A DNA stretch of 64,000 nt from Anaerolineales bacterium. GTDB lineage: Bacteria > Chloroflexota > Anaerolineae > JAAEKA01. This document shows, in pieces, positions 51,438 through 59,704 of the stretch. The stretch lies in contig JACKBI010000015.1 in assembly GCA_020634615.1 (NCBI GenBank), positions 62,001-126,000 of the forward strand, given 5' to 3'. Position numbers and translations under genes: made by a program. The notes under the pieces were generated by a model, which saw only the letters and a program-made list of their open reading frames with translations, was not told the origin of the DNA and made no database searches. Position 1 is the stretch's first letter; each line of letters begins with the position of its first letter.

Positions 51438-53339
51438 TTATCCGTTGGCTGCCGGAGCCGCGCCGGGCCCGACCAGGAAATACGCAGCCCAGGGGGTGTA
51501 GCTGCTCTCCAGCACCTCATCAGTGAGCACCTGGCCGGCGCTGTCGCGGATCACGCGTCGCCAGGCCACATCCATGCCGTTCTTGGCGTATTCGACTTGG
51601 CGCACTTCGCCCTCAGCCAGGCTGGCGTCGGTCTGGTAAATCGGCGCAGGCGGCGGCGATTCTTTCAGAATCTCCGGACCGGTGACTTCCACGTTCCAAT
51701 CCGGTTTGGTACCGTAGAAGTTGAAGGTCAGCGTGCCTTTGACCTCATCCATGACCGACTTGATGATGATGTGGTGGTCGGTGGTGTTGCGGAACTTGAA
51801 GTCCACTGTCGGCGTGTAGATCGTGGCATCCAGACCGGGCTGACCGTACCAGCCAACCACGTAGCCGTGGTTCCAGCGCTCCTCGATGGGGAAGCCGCCG
51901 TAGAACGCAGCGCGGAACGCCGTGGTGCTGACCTGGCAAACGCCGCCGCCGATGCCGACGGCCGTCCGGTCGCCCCAGATGATCAGCGAGTCGGTGTAGC
52001 CGTTTTCAGCGTTCACGTCGCCGATGGCGTTGTTGAAGGAGAAGACGCCGCCGGGCGGCACCACGGTGTTGTCCACCGCGTTGGCCGCCGTCGCGATGTT
52101 GTGGACGCGGTCGGCGCTGGAGCCTTTGAAGCTGGTGGTGCCGGTGGCGACCAGCTCCACGATGCCCATCTCGTCGATCTTGTGCATGTTGACGGCCGGC
52201 TCGACCAGCGTCAGCGGCAGCAGCGCGTTGTGGTCATTGCTCAACACGGCCTGGCGAATAGTGGCCAGCGTCGCGTCGACGTCCAGCACGCGGCCGGTCT
52301 GACTGGGTGTCACCACCTTGATCTCGCCGGTCTTCGGGTCGTAGTCGAGGCGAGCATCGCGCGGCTCGCGTGCCAGCTCGGCCGCCCATTCCTGGACCTG
52401 CGGGCGCAGCGGCTCCACATCCAGGCTGGCTAGCAACTGCATGCTGCCGTCCAATTGGGGTGTCAACTCGAGGCTGGCCAGATCGGTCAGCGTCTCTTGC
52501 GAGATGGTGAAGTTGGGCGGCGGCGCTTGGGCGTCCAGGTCCGGCTCGGCGGCGGTCAGGACCACCGGACCGCTCAATACCTGGCGCATGAACACCTCAG
52601 CCTGGCTGACGTCCGCCAGCAGCGGGGTCTCTTCTTTGACCACCAAGTCGACCGATCCACCCTCGTTAGCCAGCAGCGCATCGTAGATTGCCGAGTGGCT
52701 GGCCGATACATCCAGCGCGTAGCCGGTCTGGCTGGCTGTTGAAATCACATCCTGTCCGTCAACGCGCAGCGTAGCCTCGGCCACGGGACGGTTGATCTCG
52801 CGAGCCCGCGCTTCCAGCCAGGCCAGCCCGGCGGAGCGATCGACCGCTTCGTCGGCCAGCACCTCGCGGCCGAAACGGTAGGCCGAAAGCTGCTCCTGTA
52901 GATTCGCCTGCAACGCAGCAATCTGGTCGGTGAACTCCAAACCTCCCCCTTGGCGCCGGCCGATCTCATAGGCAGCCGCGGCCGCGCTGTCCGCGTCGAA
53001 GTTGACACCCAGGTCGGCGGCCGTCAGCGTCCACGACTGGTCGCCGTAGCGAACCACCACCGGGGCCAGCGGGTACGGGTCAAAGGCGACACTCAACCGT
53101 TCCCTGGCTTCAGCCAGCGTCAGCCCGCTCATGTCGATGCCGCGCACCGAAACGCCATCGTAGATGCGGTTCTGGTGTTCGCGCTGATAGTAGGCGACGC
53201 TGCCAATGGCAAACACCGCCGCCATCCAGACGATCAGCGTCAGCAGGATCAACAGGACGCGCAGCAACGTGCCAAACCAGGAGGACTTGGCTGACTGTGG
53301 TTGAACAGTGGGTGGTGTCGTGGCTCTGGCGTTGGCCAT
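51438..53339 (-). CDS. VanW family protein with peptidoglycan-binding domains
   Basis: 633 residues. A cytoplasmic tail and membrane helix (LLRVLLILLTLIVWMAAVFAIG) are followed by two PG_binding_4-type domains (about 65-180 and 200-330; 'VSVRGIDMSGLTLAEARERL'), then the VanW domain (about 400-540) with 'VVPPGGVFSFNNAIGDV' and 'DRTAVGIGGGVCQVSTTAF'. A G5-like C-terminus ends it. VanW proteins occur in vancomycin-resistance clusters and widely in Gram-positives and Chloroflexota; the molecular role is unknown. It should be anchored with its bulk outside, near the cell wall or envelope. Confidence 0.9.
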   Translation of the reverse strand: MANARATTPPTVQPQSAKSSWFGTLLRVLLILLTLIVWMAAVFAIGSVAYYQREHQNRIYDGVSVRGIDMSGLTLAEARERLSVAFDPYPLAPVVVRYGDQSWTLTAADLGVNFDADSAAAAAYEIGRRQGGGLEFTDQIAALQANLQEQLSAYRFGREVLADEAVDRSAGLAWLEARAREINRPVAEATLRVDGQDVISTASQTGYALDVSASHSAIYDALLANEGGSVDLVVKEETPLLADVSQAEVFMRQVLSGPVVLTAAEPDLDAQAPPPNFTISQETLTDLASLELTPQLDGSMQLLASLDVEPLRPQVQEWAAELAREPRDARLDYDPKTGEIKVVTPSQTGRVLDVDATLATIRQAVLSNDHNALLPLTLVEPAVNMHKIDEMGIVELVATGTTSFKGSSADRVHNIATAANAVDNTVVPPGGVFSFNNAIGDVNAENGYTDSLIIWGDRTAVGIGGGVCQVSTTAFRAAFYGGFPIEERWNHGYVVGWYGQPGLDATIYTPTVDFKFRNTTDHHIIIKSVMDEVKGTLTFNFYGTKPDWNVEVTGPEILKESPPPAPIYQTDASLAEGEVRQVEYAKNGMDVAWRRVIRDSAGQVLTDEVLESSYTPWAAYFLVGPGAAPAANG

Positions 53340-53383
53340 AGGTCTTCGTCAGGGAGTGTCGCTTCGGGAAGTAACGGTTTGGT

Positions 53384-53418
53384 AGGTGACAGTCACTTTC
53401 GGAAAGTGACTGTCACCT
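53384..53418 (+). repeat. 35-bp perfect palindrome with ACTTTCGGAAAGT-type core
   Basis: Left arm AGGTGACAGTCACTTTC (17 bases), a central G, and the exact reverse complement. It lies in the gap between the HerA-like and VanW genes. It has the same size, outer AGGTG/CACCT and core as 27290-27324; only the six bases between differ, with compensating changes. Confidence 0.88.
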
Positions 53419-53485
53419 GTCAGCGTTTATTCTATCACAGACTGCGCAACAGGCAGTCGGCATTGCTACATTTTTCGCGACGCGT

Positions 53486-55996
53486 TCACACGCCGCTGAG
53501 CAATTCGACGCGGCTGTCGCCGCCCGGCTCGGCTACCGTCACTTGCCAGAAGGGTGTCCAGGCCAGCGCAACCCGGTCAACGTCCACATCGGTGCGCCGT
53601 GGCTTGACTTCATAGGTCTGGATATCGTCCACCGCTGTCTCCCAACGCTGCGTGATCTCGGCGGTAGCGTCTTCCAGTTCCTTCTCCAGATCCTTGATGT
53701 CCTGTTGATAGGTGGCGATCTGGTCCTGCGATTCTTCCACATCGCGCTTGGCGCGGGCGGTCATCTCGCGCTTCTTGGACGCCGAGGACAGGATCGTACC
53801 GGCGCGCCTTCTGCGGCCGCCGAACAGACTAAGGATCGTGTCGCCTGCCGAAACCATCTCCTGTTGCTTGCGCGCATCATAGGTGGCCTGGTCATCGGCC
53901 AATTCCTGTTCCTCGCGCCGCAGCTTTGCTTCAAGCGCGTCGATCTTCTTTTCATATGCATCGCCCAGCTTATCGACCTCGGCATCGCGCTGCTCGCGCG
54001 CCAACTGCTGGCAACGAATCTTGAAAGCCCGCTCGTCCTCGCCCGGCTCACCATAAGCCGCCAACGCCGGATTGAAGAGCAGCGGATAAGTCCAGTTGCG
54101 ATAGAGATAGTCGCTCAAGTCCTTGGACAGTGCGGAAAGCTCGCGGGCGCTGTTGATCGAGTCGGGCACGTCGCCGAAGATGGCATCCGCTTCGGGCTGT
54201 CCGTCCAGCGCGCTCAAGTCAAGGTCAAGTTGCACCGCCTGATCCCAGCGTACCAGTCCGCTGCCGCCGGGCGGCTCGACCGCCAGCACGACCGCCTGCC
54301 GCTGATTGACGTTGCGTTTGTCGTCTACAAAATGAACCGTACCTGTGCCCAATATCTGTGCTTCGTAACGAATCTTCTTGTCGGTGACGTTGAGCCGCGT
54401 GCCCTGTTCCTTTTCCAGCGCGCCGACTGCATCGACCATCGACCGGGTCGCAGGCAGGTAGACCTGTGGCAGGTCGGGCGGCAAGGCCGGCGCCACGGCG
54501 CTGGTAGTCGCTGCGTAGCTGGCAATGCCTGGGGCCGGCGGCGCGGCCGGCTGACTGACCTCCTCAGCCGGTTGGGTGGCGGCCGGCTGGCTGGCCATCA
54601 ACGTCTTGACCTGGCTGCGGGTCAAGGGACCGCGCAGATAGCTCATGGCCCAGCGGGTTTGAAAGATGACTGGACTATCTTCGTTGATGTTGTGCATCAG
54701 AAAAACGCGGCTGCCCAGGCTGGGGATGATCTTGTCAAGCTGGCTGCGGTTGAAGCCGCTGCCGGCTGTGGCCGAGACGGTTTCCAGCCCTTCCAGCACG
54801 CGCGCCTTGTCGCGCTCCGCCTGCAGCTTGCCGATGAACCAGGTGCCGGCGTTGGTCAGTCCCTTGTAGTCCAGGTCCACCGGGTTCTGGGTCGTCAGCA
54901 TCATGCCGACGCCGAAAGCGCGCGCCTGCTTCATCAGCGTCAGCAGCGGGCGCTTGCTGGGCGGTTCGCCGACGGGCGGGAAGAAGCCGAACACCTCGTC
55001 CATATAGACCAGCGCGCGCAGGCTGGTGGTACCTGGCTGCGCGCGCATCCAGGTGATCACCTGTTCCAGCAGCAGGGTGACGAAAAACATCCGCTCGGCG
55101 TCGCTGAGATGTGCAATGTAGAAGATGCTCATGTTGGGCTTGGCATCGCCGCCGTAGAGCATATGGTCGATGTTGAGCGGCACGCCCTGTATCCACGCAC
55201 CGAACGCCGGCGAGGCGATCATGTTATTCAGCGTAATCGCCAGCGCGAAGCGGTCCTTCTGCGGGAAGAACGTATCGACGTCGAAGACGCCCAGCTGACG
55301 CACCGGCGGGTTCTGGATCGAAAGGATCAGCTTGGGCAAGTCGAGATCCTGGCCCTTACGCCAGTAGTACTCGAAGATCGTCGCCAGCAGGATATGCTCG
55401 CGGCTGCGCATCGGATCGGCTGCGATGCCCACCAGTCCCAGCAACGCGCTGACGGTGCCGCTGATCTGTTCGCGCAGCGCCTCCTGGTTGTCGTCCCAGT
55501 TCAGCTCCGGCGCGGCCAGCGAACTGACAATGCTGACCGGCACACCGGCATCGGATCCGGGTGTGTAGATGACGAAATCGGCGCTCTCCTTCAATGCCCG
55601 GATGCGCTCCGGTCCCTGATCCCACGACTCCAGCCCGTTGCGCCAGTCGTTGGCCGTCTTCTCAGCAAAAGCCTCGGGGGTCATGTCCTTGCGGCGGGCA
55701 TCGTCGGCATTGATCCAGGGCAGGAAATCCTCACCGCGGAGGTCGGGAAATGTCAGCAGCAGGTTGGTGATGTCCCCCTTGGGATCGATGATGATCGCCG
55801 GCACCTTGTCCAGCGCAGCTTCCTCCAACAGGTCAATGCAGAGGCCAGTCTTGCCGCTGCCAGTCATGCCGACACAGACCGCATGAGTGGTCAGGTCGCG
55901 GGCGTCGTACATCAGGGGCGTCTCACCCAGCGTGCCGGCGGCAAGGTCAAAGTCCTTGCCAAGATAAAAAGCGCCAAGTTTCTCTGCGACGGGCAT
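53486..55996 (-). CDS. HerA/DUF87-like ATPase with C-terminal coiled coil
   Basis: 836 residues from ATG 55996 (GGAGAG upstream). Walker A is GMTGSGKTGLCI at residues 43-54, 'AIIIDPKGDITNLLL' follows, Walker B is 'ALVYMDEVFGFFPP' near 320, and 'MMLTTQNPVDLDYKGL' is the sensor segment, the HerA/VirB4/DUF87 layout. After a Pro/Ala linker, the last 250 residues include long charged helices ('KKIDALEAKLRREEQELADD', 'QDIKDLEKELEDATAEITQR'). It is probably a hexameric DNA- or protein-pumping motor. No NurA or SIR2 partner is adjacent. Confidence 0.82.
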   Translation of the reverse strand: MPVAEKLGAFYLGKDFDLAAGTLGETPLMYDARDLTTHAVCVGMTGSGKTGLCIDLLEEAALDKVPAIIIDPKGDITNLLLTFPDLRGEDFLPWINADDARRKDMTPEAFAEKTANDWRNGLESWDQGPERIRALKESADFVIYTPGSDAGVPVSIVSSLAAPELNWDDNQEALREQISGTVSALLGLVGIAADPMRSREHILLATIFEYYWRKGQDLDLPKLILSIQNPPVRQLGVFDVDTFFPQKDRFALAITLNNMIASPAFGAWIQGVPLNIDHMLYGGDAKPNMSIFYIAHLSDAERMFFVTLLLEQVITWMRAQPGTTSLRALVYMDEVFGFFPPVGEPPSKRPLLTLMKQARAFGVGMMLTTQNPVDLDYKGLTNAGTWFIGKLQAERDKARVLEGLETVSATAGSGFNRSQLDKIIPSLGSRVFLMHNINEDSPVIFQTRWAMSYLRGPLTRSQVKTLMASQPAATQPAEEVSQPAAPPAPGIASYAATTSAVAPALPPDLPQVYLPATRSMVDAVGALEKEQGTRLNVTDKKIRYEAQILGTGTVHFVDDKRNVNQRQAVVLAVEPPGGSGLVRWDQAVQLDLDLSALDGQPEADAIFGDVPDSINSARELSALSKDLSDYLYRNWTYPLLFNPALAAYGEPGEDERAFKIRCQQLAREQRDAEVDKLGDAYEKKIDALEAKLRREEQELADDQATYDARKQQEMVSAGDTILSLFGGRRRRAGTILSSASKKREMTARAKRDVEESQDQIATYQQDIKDLEKELEDATAEITQRWETAVDDIQTYEVKPRRTDVDVDRVALAWTPFWQVTVAEPGGDSRVELLSGV

Positions 55997-56069
55997 ATGT
56001 TCTCTCCAAAGTACCGGTTTGGGAACAGTCTGATCTGGTGCGCGCGGCGACCCTGCCGCCATCGCCGCA

Positions 56070-56099
56070 ATTATAGCATACTGGCGAAAAACATGGGAA
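56070..56099 (-). promoter_or_regulatory. Promoter of the HerA-like gene
   Basis: On the minus strand, TTCCCA (56099-56094), 18 bases, a perfect TATAAT (56075-56070) with an extended -10 TG. It lies 74 bp before ATG 55996. Confidence 0.6.
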
Positions 56100-56160
56100 G
56101 AGAACCACGATGTGGAAGTTCGACTTTGCGGAACAAGTCGAACTTCGCACAGATCCCGAT

Positions 56161-56188
56161 TTGACGCATGGCTCGTCTCGCCTATAAT
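56161..56188 (+). promoter_or_regulatory. Promoter of the fur-like/metal ABC operon
   Basis: TTGACG (56161-56166), 16 bases, TATAAT (56183-56188). It overlaps the palindromic operator candidate that starts at 56187. Confidence 0.75.
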
Positions 56189-56221
56189 TGAGACTCGGTA
56201 TCACTGAGAACCAATCTCAAT
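56187..56221 (+). promoter_or_regulatory. Candidate Fur/Zur-family operator
   Basis: Outer inverted repeat ATTGAGA (56187-56193) / TCTCAAT (56215-56221) and inner TGAGA (56205-56209) / TCTCA (56215-56219) separated by five bases. It covers the end of the -10 box and the transcription start, the right place for repression by the regulator encoded just downstream. Confidence 0.6.
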
Positions 56222-56240
56222 CCATACTGCAAACGACAAG

Positions 56241-56654
56241 ATGGAACAAAACGTTACGGAACGGATGCAACTGGCCGGCTACAAGCTGACGCCGCCGCGG
56301 CTCGCGGTGCTGCAAGTGCTGGACGAAACTGATGAGCACCTCAGCCGCGCCCAGATTCTTGAGCGCGTGCAGGCGGTCCAGCCGGCCATCGGCCGCGCAA
56401 CAGTCTATCGCACGCTGGAGTTGTTGATCCGCCTCGGCGTCGTGCGCCCGATTTACCTGGGCGAGCAGAACGTCTGCTTCACGCGCGCTGACCGCGGCCA
56501 TCACCACCTGATCTGCTCTGAGTGTGGGCAGGTGGTCGAATTCGACGAGTGCACAGTCGGTCAACTCCAGGAAACCCTGGCGCAGCGGCTCAACTTCGAC
56601 ATCCGTGGCCATCTGCTGGAGTTCTACGGCCTGTGCGAGCGCTGCCAGGGGTGA
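56241..56654 (+). CDS. Fur family metal-responsive regulator (Zur/PerR/Mur-like)
   Basis: 137 residues. A winged helix ('KLTPPRLAVLQVLDETDEHL', 'AIGRATVYRTLELLIRLGVV') is followed by the dimer/metal domain with 'HHHLICSECGQVVEFDEC' and a terminal CERC. The two CxxC pairs are the structural Zn site. Context (a Zn/Mn-type ABC transporter directly downstream) favours a zinc or manganese regulator over iron. It probably represses its own promoter when metal is plentiful. Confidence 0.9.
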   Translation: MEQNVTERMQLAGYKLTPPRLAVLQVLDETDEHLSRAQILERVQAVQPAIGRATVYRTLELLIRLGVVRPIYLGEQNVCFTRADRGHHHLICSECGQVVEFDECTVGQLQETLAQRLNFDIRGHLLEFYGLCERCQG

Positions 56655-56661
56655 GGTAACC

Positions 56662-57486
56662 ATGCAAAACCTGCGCCAGATTCCTTCACTCATGGGCAAA
56701 CCACAGCCGCACCTGGCCGGCGAGCCGATTCTCGCGCTGCGTGATGTTTCGGCGCGCTACAACGGCCGCTTTGCCCTGCAGGACATTTCGTTCGACCTGA
56801 TCGCGGGCGAGCAGGTGGCGGTGGTCGGTCCTAACGGCGCGGGCAAGAGCACACTGTTCAAGGTCATCGCCGGCGTGCTGCCCAGCAGCGGCGGTGAAGT
56901 CACAGTGGCCGGCAGCGGGCCGGGCAAACATATCTGCATCGCCTATGTGCCACAGCGCAGCCAGGTGGACTGGACATTCCCCGTCGACGTAGCCGATGTT
57001 GTGATGATGGGACGCATTGGCCGTTTGGGGCTGTTTCGCCGACCCAAACGACTCGACTGGGACTATGTGCATCAGTCGCTGGCCGTGGTTGGCATGTCAG
57101 AGTTTGCCGAACGCCAGATCGGTGAGCTGTCCGGCGGCCAGCAGCAGCGCGTCTTCATTGCCCGCGCGCTGGCCCAGGAGGCAGAGCTGATGCTGATGGA
57201 CGAACCGCTGACCGGGCTGGATGTGCGCTCTCAGGAGGACATCTTTGCCGTGCTGGACGAACTACGCGCCCGCGGCGTCACGGTAATGATTGCCACCCAC
57301 GACCTCAACCTGGCTGCGGAGCGCTTCGACCGGGTGATGCTGCTCAACGGCCGGCTGCTGGGCTTTGGCCGGTCCGAAACAGTATTCACCTCAGAACGCC
57401 TCCTGAGCGCCTACGGCGGTCACATCCGCATGCTGGACACCGGCGACGGAACCCTGATCGTCAACGACACCTGCTGCGACCCGTAA
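56662..57486 (+). CDS. Zinc/manganese ABC transporter ATP-binding protein
   Basis: 274 residues from ATG 56662 (GGGGTGAGG upstream), 7 bp after the regulator. Walker A GPNGAGKSTL, signature LSGGQQQRVFIARAL, Walker B LMLMDEPLTGLD. 'AYVPQRSQVDWTFPVDVADV' with 'MMGR' is diagnostic of the metal-ion (ZnuC/MntB/TroB) branch. It energises metal import with the permease downstream. The C-terminal 'NDTCCDP' could bind metal. Confidence 0.9.
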   Translation: MQNLRQIPSLMGKPQPHLAGEPILALRDVSARYNGRFALQDISFDLIAGEQVAVVGPNGAGKSTLFKVIAGVLPSSGGEVTVAGSGPGKHICIAYVPQRSQVDWTFPVDVADVVMMGRIGRLGLFRRPKRLDWDYVHQSLAVVGMSEFAERQIGELSGGQQQRVFIARALAQEAELMLMDEPLTGLDVRSQEDIFAVLDELRARGVTVMIATHDLNLAAERFDRVMLLNGRLLGFGRSETVFTSERLLSAYGGHIRMLDTGDGTLIVNDTCCDP

Positions 57487-57489
57487 GCA

Positions 57490-57595
57490 GTGATCAGTGA
57501 TCAGTAGACAGTAAACAGTAGGCACGGGTCAGAGGACCGCGCTGATTACAAGGTTCTGATTACTGAATACTGGTTACTGGTTACTGGTCACTTCC
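57490..57595 (+). repeat. Inverted heptamer arrays between ATPase and permease genes
   Basis: GTGATCA, GTGATCA, GTAGACA, GTAAACA, GTAGGCA (57490-57524), a 29-base centre, then TTCTGAT, TACTGAA, TACTGGT, TACTGGT, TACTGGT, CACTTCC (57554-57595). The halves are roughly complementary. It splits the operon and covers the permease upstream region, so no Shine-Dalgarno sequence is visible there. Confidence 0.8.
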
Positions 57596-57600
57596 CGCCC

Positions 57601-58461
57601 ATGCCCAACCTGCTTAATTTTTTCCTCGAACCTCTCTCCTACCCCTTCATGGTGCGCGGCATGGCCGCGGCGGTGATCGTGGGGATCGTCTGCGCGCTGG
57701 TAGGCAGCTACGTGATCCTGCGCGGCATGGCCTTCTTCGGCGACGCACTGGCCCATGCGATCCTGCCGGGCGTCGCGATCGGCTATCTGATCAGCGGCGC
57801 TGCCAGCGCATCGCTGTTCTGGTGGGGGCTGGTGACTGCCATCCTGACCGCGGTGGGTATCGGTGCGATCAGCAAGGGCGCACAGCTTAAGGAGGATACG
57901 GCCATCGGCATCGTCTTTGCCGGCATGTTTGCGCTGGGCATCGCGCTGATCTCGACCATGCGCAGCTACACCGTCGATCTGGTGCACCTGCTCTTTGGCA
58001 ACGTGTTGGGGGTGACAACTGCCAGCCTGTTGTTGACAGCCGTCTTCGGTGGGCTGGTCGTGTTGATCATCATCGCCTTCTACAAAGAATTCCTGGTCAT
58101 CTCCTTCGATCCGGTGCTGGCCGAAACATTGCGGCTTCCGACCGAAGCGCTGCGCTACCTGTTGCTGATGCTGATCGCCGTAACCATCGTAGTCTCGCTG
58201 CAGACGGTGGGCGTTGCGCTGATGCTGGCCATGCTGGTGACGCCCGCCGCGACCGCCTACCTGCTGACCCGCCGTCTGCCGACCATGATGGCCGTGGCTG
58301 CCTTGATCGGCGCGATCTCAGGTGTCGTCGGTCTGTACCTGTCCTATTACATCAGCATCGCCTCGGGCGCCGCCATCGTGCTGGTCTGCACGGGCATTTT
58401 CCTCGTCGTCGCGCTCTTCGCCCCACAGCGCGGCTGGGTCTGGCGAATGCGCCCGGCCTGA
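57601..58461 (+). CDS. Zinc/manganese ABC transporter permease (ABC-3 family)
   Basis: 286 residues, eight or nine membrane helices. 'GSYVILRGMAFFGDALAHAIL' near residue 40 and 'PGVAIGYL' are ABC-3 signatures, and 'AVTIVVSLQTVGVALMLAML' precedes the typical C-terminal helices. It is the membrane subunit of the metal importer. The substrate-binding protein normally encoded in such operons is absent here and must be elsewhere, or the system uses a different receptor. Confidence 0.92.
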   Translation: MPNLLNFFLEPLSYPFMVRGMAAAVIVGIVCALVGSYVILRGMAFFGDALAHAILPGVAIGYLISGAASASLFWWGLVTAILTAVGIGAISKGAQLKEDTAIGIVFAGMFALGIALISTMRSYTVDLVHLLFGNVLGVTTASLLLTAVFGGLVVLIIIAFYKEFLVISFDPVLAETLRLPTEALRYLLLMLIAVTIVVSLQTVGVALMLAMLVTPAATAYLLTRRLPTMMAVAALIGAISGVVGLYLSYYISIASGAAIVLVCTGIFLVVALFAPQRGWVWRMRPA

Positions 58462-58475
58462 TCGGCAATAACACC

Positions 58476-59612
58476 GTGAGCCATATTGTTGTCAACGGCT
58501 GGTTTTGGGGACAGATGAACACCGGATCGGGGCAGTATCTGCACGGTCTGGCAGAACATCTGCCCGCGGCTGCTCCCGATCATCGCTTCACACTGGTGCT
58601 CCCCTCGGCCAGCGAGAACGACGCGCCAGCGGGCTGGCAGGTGGTGATCGCGCCGCCAGCCGCTCGTCGGCTCAGCGAGAACCTGGCCAAGCTGTGGTTC
58701 GAGCAGGTGACCTTCCCGCGCGCCTGTCGCCGTCTTGCTGCGGGTATCGCCTTCGTGCCATATTGGGGATCACCGTGGCAGCGTCCCTGCCGGACCGTTG
58801 TCACCGTCCACGATATCATCCCGTTGTTGCTGCCTGCCTACCGCGGTGGCAGCTTACAGCGCGCCTACACGTGGCTGGTGAGCCGGACAGCCCGCCGGGC
58901 GCACCTCGTTCTCACCGACAGCGAAGCCAGCCGGCGTGACATCACCGAACACCTTGGCATCGCGCCGGGTCTGGTCCACGCGGTGCTGCTGGCTGCCGAT
59001 GAGTCGTTCCGCCCGGTTGCCGACCCGGCTGAACTGGCGCGGGTACGCGCCAGATACGCGCTGCCCGACCGATTCATCCTCTATCTGGGCGGGTTTGATG
59101 TGCGCAAGAACGTACCGCGACTGATCCAGGCCTATGCCCGCTGGAGTCGACAAGAGTTGCCAACTTTCGGAAAAGTTGGCAACTCTGAAGCGCCACATCT
59201 CGTCATCGCCGGCAAGCTGCCCGCGGCTGACACGTCGTTCACCCCCGACCCGCGCCGGGTGGCCACCGAAGAAGGGGTCGCCGATCAGGTTCACTTCACC
59301 GGCTGGGTGGACGAGGCCGACAAACCGGCGCTGTACAGCCTGGCCAGCCTGTTCGCCTTTCCGTCGCTCTACGAAGGCTTTGGCCTGCCGGCCGCAGAAG
59401 CCGCTGCCTGCGGCACGCCTGTGCTGACATCCAACCGTTCCTCGCTGCCCGAGGCCGCGCCCAGCGCGATCCTGGTCGATCCAGAAGATGTGAATGCCAT
59501 AGCGACCGGCCTCAATGAAAGTCTGCGATTGCCGCGAAGCATTGGTCCCGCTGCCTCGCGCACCTGGAAAGACACGACGCACAAGACTCTGCAAGTTCTC
59601 TTGACACCTTGA
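58476..59612 (+). CDS. Glycosyltransferase family 4 (GT-B) carrying an in-frame palindrome
   Basis: 378 residues from GTG 58476. GT-B fold with an N-terminal acceptor domain ('GWFWGQMNTGSGQYLHGLAE') and a C-terminal donor domain ('YLGGFDVRKNVPRLIQAY', 'VHFTGWVDEADKPALYSLA', 'FAFPSLYEGFGLPAAEAAAC'), where the E-x7-E pair binds the nucleotide sugar. Between them, 'RQELPTFGKVGNSEA' (about residues 226-240) is encoded by a 34-bp palindrome and interrupts the strand leading to LVIAGKLP. The insertion keeps the frame and falls in a surface loop, so activity may be retained. Donor and acceptor are unknown. Confidence 0.85.
   Translation: MSHIVVNGWFWGQMNTGSGQYLHGLAEHLPAAAPDHRFTLVLPSASENDAPAGWQVVIAPPAARRLSENLAKLWFEQVTFPRACRRLAAGIAFVPYWGSPWQRPCRTVVTVHDIIPLLLPAYRGGSLQRAYTWLVSRTARRAHLVLTDSEASRRDITEHLGIAPGLVHAVLLAADESFRPVADPAELARVRARYALPDRFILYLGGFDVRKNVPRLIQAYARWSRQELPTFGKVGNSEAPHLVIAGKLPAADTSFTPDPRRVATEEGVADQVHFTGWVDEADKPALYSLASLFAFPSLYEGFGLPAAEAAACGTPVLTSNRSSLPEAAPSAILVDPEDVNAIATGLNESLRLPRSIGPAASRTWKDTTHKTLQVLLTP
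59153..59186 (+). repeat. 34-bp palindrome inserted within the glycosyltransferase gene
   Basis: Arms AGAGTTGCCAACTTT and AAAGTTGGCAACTCT around CGGA. The core AACTTTCGGAAAAGTT is the family core seen at 27290 and 53384, with different outer arms. Confidence 0.8.
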
Positions 59613-59629
59613 ACGATGTGCTATAAGAT
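59601..59629 (+). promoter_or_regulatory. Promoter candidate of the DUF433/DUF5615 pair
   Basis: TTGACA (59601-59606), inside the last glycosyltransferase codons, then 17 bases and TAAGAT (59624-59629). A small CGTATACG palindrome (59632-59639) at the predicted start could be an operator. Confidence 0.45.
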
Positions 59630-59704
59630 GCCGTATACGATACCCATGTGTTATTTTGGTGAAAATGCATCTGCTCCGGAAGGAGTGACAGGAGAAAACG
59701 CATC

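Noticed and set aside
50913..52433. A 506-codon plus-strand open frame spanning the LuxR/VanW region
   Set aside because: It covers two good minus-strand genes and the C12 tract, and its translation has no recognisable domain.
53543..56164. An 873-codon plus-strand open frame opposite the HerA-like gene
   Set aside because: No domain pattern, composition typical of an antisense frame; the minus frame has Walker motifs and a promoter.
21434..57595. CRISPR arrays at the heptamer repeats
   Set aside because: Units are 7 bases and degenerate, with no spacers of 30 or more bases between identical repeats, and no cas genes are present.
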